The notes: generated from the letters alone by a model not told the origin. DNA of 64,000 nucleotides from Takakia lepidozioides (GCA_030704615.1 CM060731.1:1116001-1180000); one strand, 5' to 3'; positions 11,809-22,720 are shown, counted from the first letter of the stretch. Numbers and translations: made by a program.

Positions 11809-14800
11809 ATGACGAGGCGTCGTTTGTTGGAGAACACAGGGCCAAGGCAGCAGGTGAACGCGGAGACTGATTCACAAGAGCAGACGGAGACTGAGGCAGC
11901 GGCTGCGACACAGTCGGCGATAAGAGTGCGCCAGCCTGTGGAGGCAGAGATGAATCGCAGGGACACTGAAGAAGGTGGAAGCACGCGGAACGCCGAACCT
12001 GAAGAAGGTCAAGAAACCCTTGCGCAGACAGAAACTCCAGCAGATGTGAGAGGGAAGAGGAAAGCTGCAGAAGGGGATCAAAGTTCAAAACCTAAGAAGG
12101 TGCCAGTAAGTTTTATCATATAGTCTATGTGATTGCCTTTCAAGGAGTCCTTCCTCTTCCATTCTTTAGCAGGAACTACTGAATCGCGAGCGTCGTTAAC
12201 GCCATTCGATTCTGCTCATGAGATTTATGTACCTATGTGTTTGAAGAGAGAGTCTGCACTTACTATTCTCCCTAAACTACACTGAATGTCGTTGCCGCCA
12301 ATCAGTTGCACATATATGTCATTACACAACACCGATCCGGCAGGTTGTTATCTTTTGTGATTGTCGTTAACGCCGTTCGCTATCGCTCTCACTTTTGTTT
12401 TGAATACGGCAGTCTCGGCTTTGCATGTGTAGATTGTGCTGAATTCTTTCACACCATTCATGGTGAGTTTCCTTGATACAGAGTGATTGTCGTTACCGCC
12501 ATTCACTATTTGCAAATCACTTAGTCAGAACTGAATGGCATCGTGCAGAAAACTGTGAGGTCGAAGCCTACAGGATCAGAGGGGAAAGGATCTGGAGATG
12601 GGGACGAGTCCGCAAAAAGCTCAGAGAATACAGATGAAGCAGATGAATCCGAAGTGCACTACCTTGACAAGGTGAAAGAACTCATGTCATTCCAGAAGGT
12701 AAACTCTCAGGAGGTTATAAGGGACATGCTCGTATCTGGAGGGCGTCTGGACATACCTCTGTGCCGGATGATATCAATGCCTGTTGTGCGTCCACCTCTT
12801 TCCCATGACATAACAAAATTGGAGAGTGATTTTGTGCATGGATATAGACTTGGTGCACAAGTTTTTTATGTGTCACTGACGGATATAAATGGGAAAAGCA
12901 CATTAGTTTCTCCAGAGATCAGTGATAACTGGGATGAGTGCTGGAAAGATGCCAATGAGGAGTTCGAGCTGGGCCTCATGATGGGAAAGAACACCCAGCA
13001 ATTTTGCAACCACATGTTCTACGTCTGGGACGGCAACCACCGATTGCTGGCATGGATGGGATACATTCAGAAACACCATTCGAAAGACAAAGACAAGCAT
13101 GTTGCTGTGGAGGCAATGGTTTTGGATCCAGGAAACGACATCGCTAGGCTTCTTACAGCTATGCACGACGTGAACAAGTAAGTCATCCAGGAGATTTGAT
13201 TCCCTCTGTAGTGTCTTGTTGATCCTCAAAAAACAGTGTTAAGGAATGCAATGTTTTCAATGTTTTTGCAGATCGACAGAGAAATCGCATGTGACAACAA
13301 GCTTGGTTCACACACTATTCCGAATTCAGAGGATTGGTCTGATGAAGCTGGATGATTTTCGGACAGTACTACCACCCAATATCATCAAGAAGTGCGAAAC
13401 AGGAAGAGCTGCAGGCACTTGGTATTCTTTGACACGAGAGGCGTTTCTGGAGTACATGTATGCGGTAAGCCCGAGTCTGTAATCTGTTTACTTTTCGAAT
13501 ACATGTTTAGAGTCCCTTCGGAGCTAATCACTACTTGAATGAATGCAGCAAGAACTGGCAGAGGCAGCTGAGAAGGGAAAATCCGAATATTACCGCACTA
13601 CACCAGAGGAACTAAGGACATCAAAGGGTGTGGAAGCTGCAATAAAGAAGGAGTTTGAGATGCGAAGAACCAAATTGATGTCAGCCTTCGGAAAGCAGCT
13701 TAGAATAGTAGATCCTGGACTTGGTCCTGAGTTCCTTCAGCAGATCAAAACACACTATGACAAGCATGTGCATCCGGAGATGCAGCAGGAGAAATTGCAC
13801 CGGCTGGCCATATCGATGGTCGACCCACAAACAAAAATAAGGTGGCTGGAGATATGGAACTCAGATCAAACAGTAAAGGACTTGAATCAGTTCCCAAAGA
13901 GCACCATACAGCCTGGCACAAAGGTGGAAGGAATCAGTGATTTGGTGTTTGATAACTGGCTCCACAAGGCTACATTTTGGAGTCAGGTGTGTATTCGAAC
14001 ATGCTGTTTCTTCTCTTCAAGTATGTGATGTGTTTCTTTTTTGCAATTCTGACAAATATACTATTTGCAGCTCGAAAAGCGCGCCGTCATTGTGCTGGAT
14101 CAGACTTTGAAGGACCTGAACATTGCGATTGTTTCCCCTCCCCAAATGTCATTGGAGGCATACATAAGGAAGTGGAGAGGTCTCACCTGGAGATACTGTT
14201 TTTTCCGGGAGTTCTCCAAAGATGGTAACATTTTACGGTCCAACGACTTTGACAGTCAGGTTGGAGGAGAGTGGGCCATGATGCGAGTTGTGTACAGGTG
14301 AAATGTCATACTTGAAACTCTACTGTTTTTTTGGGAAAAATTGTGGCTTCATATGGATTGCAATCTTAGATCCAGATTGAATGTCGTTGACGACATTCAC
14401 TTCTTTGTCTGAGTCATTCTTAAGCGAGTATATGAATTCACCTGGTTAGGATCTAAGGGTGCAATTATATTGTCCCTGATTAGAATTGATAATGTCCTTG
14501 AATGGCGTTGACGACATTCACATACGGAGTTGTTGTGTGGTCCTCAAGGTTATTTAAATTTTTGTAATGTCCATAGAGGTTACAATGAGGGTTGATCACT
14601 TCATTTTGCTGAATGTCAATGCAGACATTCAGTTGTTCTGCATTGTTTTTTCCTCTTGCGATGAATATGGAGGCTTGATAAGCTCTGTTTTAAGAAATCC
14701 AAAGTGAATGTCGTTGACGACATTCACAGCTGTGTCTGTATTATTCAAAAACGACAAATTCAATTTTCATGGATTGGGGAGCTAAGTAATTGGTTTCTTT

Positions 14801-17444
14801 TTTGTATTTTTGTGAATGGCGTTGACGCCATTCACATACAGTGATGTTGTGAGGTCCTCAGTGATAGGTTCGTTATGAATGTGCATTGAGTTTTCCTGGA
14901 TGGTTCCTTACTCAATTTTTTTATTTCCATCCTGTGATTTTGCTTCATTTCAGTAATAATTTGGCTTCATTCTTGAATGTCGTTGACGACATTCACTTCT
15001 ATGTCTGTGTCATTTCTAATCGCTTATTTGCATTCACCTGGATTAGGATGTATTTACAGTGTCATGGAATGGAATGTTCTGAATGGCGTTGACGACATTC
15101 ATATCTGGAGCAGTAGTGTGGTCCTGAAAGGTCCTTGGAGCAGTTGTCAGAGCCATTTCAATCCATGTTTTATTCTTTCTGTTCTACTTGCATCTTACTC
15201 ACTGAGCGCTTTTGTGGGTTGGGATTCATCTCCTTTTTTCAGGTACACGAAATATGTGCTTATGGAAGGAAATCACCTGAGCGGAATTCCCGACTATCTT
15301 GACATGTGGTCGGACCCTGCAAACGATCCAACCATGTATACTGCAGGGATATTGAAGGACTGGAGTCCTTCTCACTTCAGAGACTGTGGGTGGTACCTTG
15401 ACTGCCCACCTGAGCACACGACCTTTCAAGAACAGCATATGAAATACTTGAACAATAACGCTGAGATGCTGGCGCCTTTGACTGACGAAGAGTATCAACG
15501 AAACATAGCAACCTTGGCTGCCAAGGAGCCTGATGCTCAGGGAACGCCGCAGAAGGGAAAGAAGGCGGGCCGCAAACCAAAAGACAAGGCTGTTGATGTC
15601 ATAGCCATCTCACCAGCAAAGCCAAAGGACAAAGACAAGTCCAAAGAGAAGGAAAAGGACAAGGGGAAGGAGAATGAAAAGGAGATGGAGAGTGGGCAGG
15701 ACTTTACTGCTGGAAGATATACCCGCACTCTTCAGTGCGTGTTCGATGCCAAGCCACACCCTTCCCGTTCTGATTCAGCAGGAGAGATGAAAATTGTTAA
15801 TGAGGGTTGGCTTTCGATGATGCAGAGTCGAAAGAGAGGATACACTGGGGTGCCATCCCCTACCTGGGACAATATAATCTCATTCCTCAATCTGGTGAGA
15901 ATTCCATTTTCTTTCCTTTTTCTCTGAATGTTTCGTTGGCAGTATTTCAGTCTCGTTCTTTGAAAACATTCTTGCCATCGTTCTTATAAAAAACATGTCT
16001 GTTGCAGGTGAGCACAGGTCCCACCTTCGTGTGCGGTGTGCAGAAAACTTATGCGGCCGACATTGTCATTCTCGACATCCCGGATGGCCAGGCTGTGCCA
16101 GAAGTTCTTCCAAAGGGCAAGACGCCAGGGTGGAACAAATTCGAGGACAACTACTGGAGTTGGGTATTCGGGTTCTGTAACAATTTCCTCTCTGATGCAG
16201 GGACACTTCTGCTTTTTCAGTCATGTGACAATGATAGTCGTCGGGCATTGGCATCATACCTCAAGTCTTCAGGGTTTGAAGTTTTGCGCACATGGAATTG
16301 TGTGAACAGCCTCTACCTTGTGAAAGGGGTTTCCCTGGTCAGCTGGTATGCCGTCTGCCTTCTGCTTATGCTTTGATCATGAGTTTCAATTTTCTCTGCA
16401 GCTCCACTCTAGTAGAATGTTTTATGATCGACACCGATCATCAACGATTCATGGTTTTTTGGTGTCAGAGTTCTGAATAGCCGATGTACACACTTCCACT
16501 TTAGATTGTGTTTACCACACTAACCTGCTATCTTTGGCAGACGAGGATGTTCGAGGCGATCTGCCTGCGGAGGATTCGCACATCAAAGACACCATCCTCC
16601 ATCCGCAGCTTTGAGATTTCTGACCAGGGTTGTTTCGTCAACCCCCCCTATGAGCCCCATGTCGATGACATTTTGTACAACTTCATGCAGTCCAGTCAGA
16701 CTCTGAAGAGACCAGATGGCACTCCCTGGAGAGGTGCAAAGGAAAAGTCACCAGCATTCATGCAAATACTGCTGGAGTCATGCAGCCACCGCTCTGCACG
16801 GGTTGTCGATCTTTCTGTGTCCACAGGTTCGTTTTCTCCCTTCCGAATTGGTTTCCTTTCAACAGTTTCATCTGCTTAAATCCCCTCCTCCAAACTGTTT
16901 ATGTTCTCTGTCTGGTGCAGGAGCAACTTACCACGCATGCAAGGCAGGCGGAAGAAGCCTTTTTGGTATGGAGGGTGATTCTGACCTCTACAACACAGTG
17001 CTCCTCCCCCTTTTGTCTGGCTCCACTTCAGGCACACAGACTGATCGGATTCATATTCGAAATGATGACGATCCCGAAGATAAGCAGGTCGACAACGACT
17101 TTTCATGTGAGTAAGTGCTAAACCCTCTTTGGGAGTCATACTCAATTTCTTGATAACATCAAAGTTACAGTAAAAACTTTTTCAGGCTGTCTTTCAGGAA
17201 AGCCAGCGGTGGATCTTCAGGAGATATAGTCATTTCTGGCGAGTCTGTTTTCGACAGCCCCCTTTCCAATTTTCTGCTCCCTGTTTATGCCGAAGCAATG
17301 GCACTTCACGCGTCCGAGTCCCTATCCCCTGACTTTTTAGTGGCCAGCCGTAGGTGTATTCCGCGTGGATCCGGTGTTCTAAAATACTTAGACTTAGATG
17401 CAGAGGAAGAGGGGATACATTGTACTGACTCTGAGTCAGACTGA
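11809..17444 (+). CDS. ParB-like domain / methyltransferase-like fusion protein
   Basis: Ten exons join in frame: 11809-12105, 12549-13177, 13272-13464, 13549-13986, 14071-14297, 15243-15894, 16008-16337, 16541-16826, 16921-17110 and 17186-17444, giving about 1,166 residues. Exon 7's donor is a weaker GTCAGC, chosen because the nearby GTATGC would create a stop. Residues 1-150 are charged and disordered. A ParB/Srx-like domain spans about 155-310, with FYVWDGNHRLLAWM near 257-268, matching the DGxHR box. A helical middle and a K/E-rich linker (exon 6) follow. The methyltransferase-like part has DIVILDIPDG near 835, where beta-class enzymes have DPPY. It then has SPAFMQILLES and a Rossmann motif (VVDLSVSTG, GRSLFGMEGDSDLY). 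The order motif IV then motif I fits beta-class amino-methyltransferases, but activity is uncertain. Start ATG 11809 is used because the frame upstream opens only with GTG. Confidence 0.85.
12184..12510. repeat. Intron 1 palindrome half-sites of element 1
   Basis: Intron 1 holds at least four variants of the GTCGTTRACGNCATTC unit (near 12190, 12283, 12361 and 12484), spaced about 80-120 bp. They are degenerate relatives of the full palindromes in intron 5. Confidence 0.7.
14379..15102. repeat. Intron 5 palindrome array of element 1
   Basis: Seven copies of the palindrome GAATGTCGTTGACGACATTC or close variants (GAATGGCGTTGACGCCATTC, GAATGTCAATGCAGACATTC) start near 14379, 14500, 14617, 14705, 14813, 14974 and 15079. 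The sequence between them is unrelated or only weakly related, so the palindromes are conserved beyond their surroundings. They occupy the largest intron, between exons 5 and 6 of the ParB-methyltransferase gene. The role is unknown; they are candidate binding or modification sites. Confidence 0.88.
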
Positions 17445-17945
17445 ACTGTATTCTTTTAATATTCATTTTCATATTATCTGGAAACGTTGAATCCCCTTAC
17501 TCTACCGTAGTTGTTCCTTTAGAACAAATAATAATCACAGAATCAACTTTCGTTTACATTGCTATATGTATGAATCCATCTCACAAACCTTCCTGACTCT
17601 TCTCATATCCATTGTGCATTCATCTACACTGTATTCATGCGTGCTCCATTCATGAAAGCTTCCTTTGTACAACATCCATTGTACATTCATCCTCTGTACT
17701 CTTTAATCCACCCCACAAACCTTCCACACTCATTTCATATACTTTGTGCATTCGTCAAAAGATTTGGTCATGCATCTTCCTGTCATGAATTTTTGTCATT
17801 GCTCAACATCCATTATACATTCATCCATTTTACTCTTATCCATCCGTCATTCATCCATCTACATAGATTTTTCAAACTCATCCATCTGTTTATCATCCAA
17901 CTGTACATTCATCCATCATTTATTCAATGCCTTTTATTATGTCGT
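17445..17945 (+). repeat. 3' UTR and CATTCATCC-rich stretch
   Basis: Downstream of the stop codon, TTTTAATATT occurs near 17454 and then many CATTCATCCA-like units recur irregularly to about 17930. It lies between the gene's end and the right subterminal repeats of element 1. I see no gene. Confidence 0.55.
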
Positions 17946-18094
17946 CCAGCTTGTTTCCGCGGTAAAGGGTGCCAATCCGCGGGAATACACTCCACTTCTT
18001 TCTAGGTGCGTGGTGACTCGGCCTCCACGTGTGATGACGTGGACTGAGACCCGTGACGTGGCATTTGCGCAAGGTGACGTGGCGTGAGCGCAGT

Positions 18095-18132
18095 CGCGCT
18101 CACGTGACCAGGCTCACGCCGAGGCATCCCTG
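18095..18132. repeat. Right TIR of element 1
   Basis: Read in reverse, it starts CAGGGATGCC and then carries GGCGTGAGC and CACGTGAGCGCG, matching the left TIR. The bases at 18133-18141, AGCAAATAC, are the second copy of the 9-bp target duplication. Confidence 0.88.
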
Positions 18133-18141
18133 AGCAAATAC
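18133..18141. repeat. Right 9-bp target site duplication of element 1
   Basis: AGCAAATAC is identical to 6779-6787. Continuing on the minus strand, the flank reads KYRDVFA, the residues expected just before the RT region at 6778. Confidence 0.93.
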
Positions 18142-19560
18142 ATCTCTGTATTTGATGAATAAGCTCTTAGCTTCCTCAAAGAATTCAGGTTCCAAGTCAG
18201 CCCCTACCTTCACCATTATTGGTTCATCCTCAGTTTCCCACATTAACTTCTCTCACTTGCTCTTTAGCTACACGATGGTCCACCCAGCCACTATTTCATC
18301 CTGTAGACTAATGGTGGCTGGTTCTTCTAGGATTTCCATTTCTCCCTCTCTTTCTTCATAGAAATGTGGTGGTAACTGCTTTCTTCCCCCTCAACTGGTA
18401 TTGTTGTCACTGCACCACAACATATACCCTTTAAGCAACTCAATCCTCCCAGTTGCATTTCTGCAACCTGCTCCCACTATGGATGTGCATCAAACAGGGT
18501 AGCCTCCTACTCTTCATCAAGTCCTCCCGACCAGTCATACTGTCTGACTCCACTCTCCGGGTAGCATATAGCCTACCAGATTTCTTTGTTGTGATCTGTA
18601 TCTTGTGCTTCCCATTGTGCACAGTTAGTAACTGGGAATTCCAGTCATGGAATACCCTGGCCTGTTTCAACCATGGTCGTCCTAGCAATAAGGAATAAGC
18701 TTCCATGACATCATCCATCTTCAACACAGTTACTGTGATATTGAAAACCATCTTTTGAATCTGTATTTTTACTCCTCTTATCAAGCCCAATGGCTGTACA
18801 CTTCTTTGATCTGCCATTGTTACTGTGAATGGGGCTGGTTTCATGTTACTAAGACCAAGCTTCTGCCTTAATTGGTCTGCCGTGATATTCACTTCCGAGC
18901 CCCCATCTATCAGTACATCAGTCAACTCTGTGCTTCCAATTTTCAATTGGATTACTGGCATGGAGTCATCATAGTCCATGACAGTTTCTTGCCCTTCAGG
19001 CTTCACGTTATAGCTTGTCACCTTGCTACATAGGTCTATACTTTCTGTTACATGAGCAATCTGATTGATTGCTTGATACAGCCTGTGTCTGAAGTGGGGT
19101 GCTACAGCCAATAGCTGCCCAATTGTAATCTTTGCTTTGGATTGGCATATGACTTCAGCCAATGCCCCTTCAGCATTTGACAGCTGTGAAACATCATGCT
19201 TAATTGTTTCCTCATCTTCATCTTCTTCATTTTCTTCTTCAGAGTCTGATGACTCTGTTATAGGGATATCCGTCTATTTCTGCATTTTTTCTGCCACTTC
19301 CTTGTGCAATTCCTTCTCTTCCCTCCAGGCCTCATCATCCTCAGGCGCCACATCACTGTCATCCTCATTATCCTCTTCACCTTCATCTACATGAGACAAT
19401 AACTTAGCCTTACTTCTGGTAACTATCATGGTACTCACTTCTGGTACAAAACATGACATTACCATGTGTGCTGCCACTACTGGGCCTTCATTTGCAACGT
19501 CAGTCAAAATCTCTGAGGTGGGGCCGCAGATTTTTGAGAGATGACAGTTTCCAATCAATT
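18142..19560 (-). pseudogene. pol: Ty3/gypsy protease and Gag-Pol linker part
   Basis: On the minus strand an acidic linker (about 19560 to 19200) leads into a retropepsin (about 19000 to 18600) with active-site motif VLIDGGSEVNI and the flap-distal motif SLLLGRPWL. The usual DSGA/DTGA is here DGGS. A basic TTKKSGRLYATRRVE region follows, then the segment that runs into RT (FFEEAKSLFIKYRDVFA) up to the element 1 insertion. It continues at 6778 on the same strand. A stop near 19275 and frame changes between 18440 and 18140 show decay. No gag knuckle is visible on this side. Confidence 0.88.
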
Positions 19561-19769
19561 GGGATTCGTCAGATTTATTGGGTAACCCTCACAAGGTATA
19601 CCTCAATTCGGAGGATGGCTACGGATGGGGAAAGATTACCACCATATTGCTAAGTTTGATTGGATCAAGGGATTGGGCAGGAGGGCAGCAACAACCAATA
19701 CACCATGGCCTCGGAACATTACATGAACTTTGGGGGTTTGCAGTAACGATGCTACCGCGTTAGCCTGAC
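19561..19769. other. Unassigned junction between gypsy and the A gene
   Basis: No gene is visible. Homology with the second A/B copy starts at about 19772, so the element boundary lies near here. I see no CTATTTCATGAG-type TIR, unlike the second copy, so this end is probably truncated. Confidence 0.4.
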
Positions 19770-19984
19770 GTGTGAGCATACGAGCCTACCAACCACCTAC
19801 AAAATCCACCCACACTCCCAATCCCAAACGAAATGAGGAATGATGCATTTTGGGAACGATGGATACAGAATAGAACAAAAAGACGGCACTATGGGGTTTT
19901 TATTGATCCACATGAATTGCATTTGAAGCACGTCTACTGTGCTGATTGTGCAAACAAATCTTTAGCCCTGTGCCTTCTGAATAC

Positions 19985-20721
19985 AAGTCACGTTGTCAAT
20001 GGGACTTCGACTGCTCTGAAAACTAGCTCATGAGTCATCGGGCTCCTCCAGGTAAACTGGATTGTAGCCGTTGTACCGCCCCTGTTGATGTTCACCACAA
20101 TGTCGTGCCCTTCAATCATACCACCATCGAATATGGAAAGCTTCAAGTTTTCGTCATCCACACCAATGCAAATGTCCCCATACAATGGAGAAGAGGAGCA
20201 CACTCCTTCAGGAGAATACGTCTCCCCGATGGAGTCCACCCACGTCCACTGGCAGCAGTTCCGCAACAGCATAGCAGTGCGCATTCTTCTGCATGGGTGC
20301 CCGTTGTAGCTGGGAAAATCGGAATCAAGGATGCGCAGGAGCCACGGACTCCTTAGACCAAGATCGTCACCCCGCTCGAAGGCGTACTGGCCTGGGATAT
20401 ACTCAAAAGCGGACATTGTTTCCACATTCGAACCAGTATCTTCTGTGTAATCTGTGTACCAGATAACGATGTCTCCTGATGTGGCCGAATACATTGCATA
20501 ATCGATGCCTCCATAAGGGCACTCGTCCCGGTTCCGGAAGCACGGCATCCTTGCAAAGGAGGACCTAAGGACGTCTTTGATGCCGATGACAATGACCTTG
20601 CGGATAGCAACGAAGCCCTTAGATTTTCGAAATGATGAGAAGCGGAAGAGCAGTGCGGGCTCCAATAATGGAGCATCTGGGTCACAAGTACCCACCAATC
20701 ATCGTGTAACGTGTTCATCAT
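19985..20721 (-). CDS. Unknown protein A, copy 1
   Basis: I do not recognise this protein. The frame 20698-19988 gives about 236 residues and contains SSFARMPC, ECPYGGIDYAM, SGDIVIWYTD, NCCQWTWVDS, LSIFDGGMIEG and a C-terminal ELVFRAVEVPLTT. It is a paralog of protein B on the other strand (RMPC, CPYHGHDYAM, SGDIIVWL, CCQWTKED, MYDGGMID). A nearly identical copy lies at 55652-56388. The open frame begins with GTG after a stop, so the real start may be in an upstream exon; an ATG in another frame lies at 20721. A poly(A)-like AATAAA on the minus strand lies near 19900. Position next to MULE parts suggests element cargo. Confidence 0.6.
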
Positions 20722-21074
20722 GCCAGCGGTGGATGAACCGATACCTCTTTCTCATCCACGGGGTATAGTTTGAAATCTGCCACCGAAGTCCATCCCCCGG
20801 ATGGAAATTCGGCGCCGCATTTACATCGAAGGGGGGATGGACTTCGTCGTCTCGAGTGGCTATAGGCCCACCTGGCACTTACTGCCCATAGTTTGCATGG
20901 CAGGGAAGGAAACTGAAACGGCTACATTCATGGAGCAGCCAATCTTCATCCGTGCAGGTTCCTGTAGGGGGAAAATTTAAATGTGCCCTGGAGTGTTTGT
21001 GAGGAATTGCAGCGTTTGCTTGAACTTCTTCCAGCCACCGCGCTGCTGCCTCCTCCATCCGGGAGCTGCTGTCA
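20722..21074. promoter_or_regulatory. Divergent spacer of the A/B pair with one palindrome
   Basis: The spacer between the diverging A and B genes contains GGAAATTCGGCGCCGCATTT near 20808, a hybrid of the element 2 and element 3 palindrome types. The second copy keeps the same site at about 55552. The flanks GAAGTCCATCCCCC and GGGGATGGACTTC form a longer inverted repeat around it. Confidence 0.65.
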
Positions 21075-21565
21075 TTGAGCGTACTCCGCTACTCTTTTTC
21101 AAGGATGCCGTGCCGCCGAAATCCTGCTGACTGCCCTTATCATGGCCACGATTATGCTATGTTCAAACCAGAATCAGGAGACATCATTGTCTGGCTCTCT
21201 GTTTTCACAGACGCTTCTGGAATCAAGCGGGAGTCTTTGCACGCAATGGAGTATTTGGAGGGCTATTACCGCTTTGAGCGAGGTGAGGGCGAGGGTCAAT
21301 GCGGTCCGTGGGTCTTGAAAATTGTTGACCTCGATATACCAAGGTGGAATGGGATGCCGGACAGATCACGCACGGCCTCACTTTGGCGCTGGAACTGCTG
21401 CCAGTGGACCAAGGAGGACGGCACCGGGGAAAACTATATTCGTGGAGTTCACTCCGCTCTTGCAGTGTATGGAGACATTCGGCTGAGTTGCGAAGACGAA
21501 TCGCACGAGCACATGAGGCCCACAGTGACCTTGTCAATGTATGATGGTGGTATGATTGATAAGTT
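21075..21565 (+). pseudogene. Unknown protein B, copy 1, cut by inversion
   Basis: The frame opens with SLSVLRYSFSRMPC and runs to SMYDGGMID, where similarity to copy 2 (54838-55330) stops at about 21562. It then runs into intron sequence of the methyltransferase gene. The missing end of a B-type gene lies inverted at 23880-24062 (QFTSRCRISNELVLRAIEVPS, matching the C-terminus of protein A). No ATG is present at the frame start. It is a paralog of A with no recognised domain. Confidence 0.65.
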
Positions 21566-22720
21566 CTGGTACCCTTGGTGGAGTTGACGACAATTCGATT
21601 TCTAATCGTTCCCCACTGTGTATGCAGACGAAGCAGTTCGATGCATACTGCTTTGTGAAGGAGAACTCCACCTTTGCTTTCCGGAAGGAGGGATTGTTGG
21701 TTGACCCGAACTGCGACCCCATCGATTACGACGTCCTGTTCAACAACGTTCCCATGGAACTTCTCCCTCATAGCCTCACTTCAACGAAACCCCTGCGGTA
21801 TTCACGGACTCAGGGCCCTGCCTTCATTCAGACAATTATGGAGACATACAATGACGTGGAGGGCACAGTGCTCGACCTCATCTGTGGGACAGGTATGCAG
21901 AATCTTGTTCTATGTTGTTCTGCAAATTCTCGTTATGCTTTAATTCGCAACATCTGAAGGGCCATGTTATAATGTGTGGATGGCATTGTAACAGGTGCCT
22001 CAATGTGGGCTGGGCGGTTTTCCGACCGGCACCTCTTTGCCTATGAGGAGGACACATCCGTCTGGGGATCCCATCTGGAAGGGCTGCAACGGAATGTGAA
22101 GGCTCCCATCAAAGCCAAAGACTCCTTGGATTCGTCGGAGTCGGAGGAAGAGACAGTGGACATTGATGCCGAGGAGAACCTAGACTACGAGTGAGTGCAA
22201 ACATTGTAAGTTTGCAAAGCCTTCTGGGTGATTTTTTGTCAAACGCATTTCCGGACTGTGGTTCTCATTGGTCTCGTTGGTGATTGTTATGTGCAGGATT
22301 CCAGGATCCGGGTCGAAACATGTAGGGCCTACACTTCCTGCCAGGAAGAATGTCCCGTTTTTTGCGAGGGCCGACTTCATGACGAGCCCGGTGAAGGACT
22401 ACTCCCTTCCTAGTTATGCAGCTAAACTCGCAAATACAACGATTAGATGATGTGAGAATCCCAGTAAAGTAGAGCAGATTTTGGAGAGGGCTAGGGAGGA
22501 CAGAAGGATAAGGAAAGAGTTGGCAACAGCTGAGACAGGTAGACGGGTGCGAAAGTTCATATGTGATTCAGCGGATGAGAGCGATGCAGACAGGGAGGAC
22601 GACGACCCAACGGAGGTGAGATGGTCGGTTCCGCAAGGGGAAGATGGGATTTTCGAAAGCCTGACCAACGAGCAGTCCGCTGGAGATGAGAAAGGCAATG
22701 ACGGGGTGGAGGCGGAGTAG
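21566..22720 (+). pseudogene. Element 3 methyltransferase 3' half, inverted
   Basis: Three exons are clear: 21628-21892, 21995-22190 and 22297-22720, with acceptors TATGCAG, TAACAG and GTGCAG and donors GTATGC and GTGAGT. They encode SAM-fold motifs GPAFIQTIMETYNDVEGTVL then DLICGTG, and ASMWAGRFSDRHLFAYEEDT, followed by an acidic tail. The last exon has a frameshift near 22447 (a TGA after KLANTTIR), after which VRWSVPQGEDGIF continues as in element 2. The strand is opposite to the N-terminal half at 24062-25711. Reversing 21.56-24.06 kb would join the two halves at an intron of about 100 bp. Confidence 0.85.

Larger units (their letters stand above)
6788..18132. mobile_element. Element 1: MULE with divergent transposase and ParB-methyltransferase genes
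   Basis: This 11,345-bp element is bounded by imperfect TIRs of about 37 bp and a perfect 9-bp duplication, the size typical of Mutator-like elements. It holds only two genes: a transposase (minus, 10953 to 7438) and a ParB-methyltransferase gene (plus, 11809 to 17444). They diverge from a shared 855-bp spacer. Both genes can be read through plausible GT-AG introns with no stop, so this is the best candidate for a recently active copy. It lies between the protease and RT parts of a Ty3/gypsy pol gene. The family is MULE by transposase motifs; the second gene is not a known standard MULE component as far as I know. Confidence 0.93.

Noticed and set aside
16541-16826. NPPY in FVNPPYEPH as the methyltransferase catalytic motif
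   Set aside because: Elements 2 and 3 have DPVTY and DPIDY at this place, so it is not conserved, and its position just before the SAM motif is wrong for beta-class motif IV.
6788-18132. First guess at element 1 borders with a CGACGCAAT / CGAGGCATC target duplication
   Set aside because: Only 6 of 9 bases match. Moving the borders outward gives a perfect AGCAAATAC duplication and restores the host reading frame.
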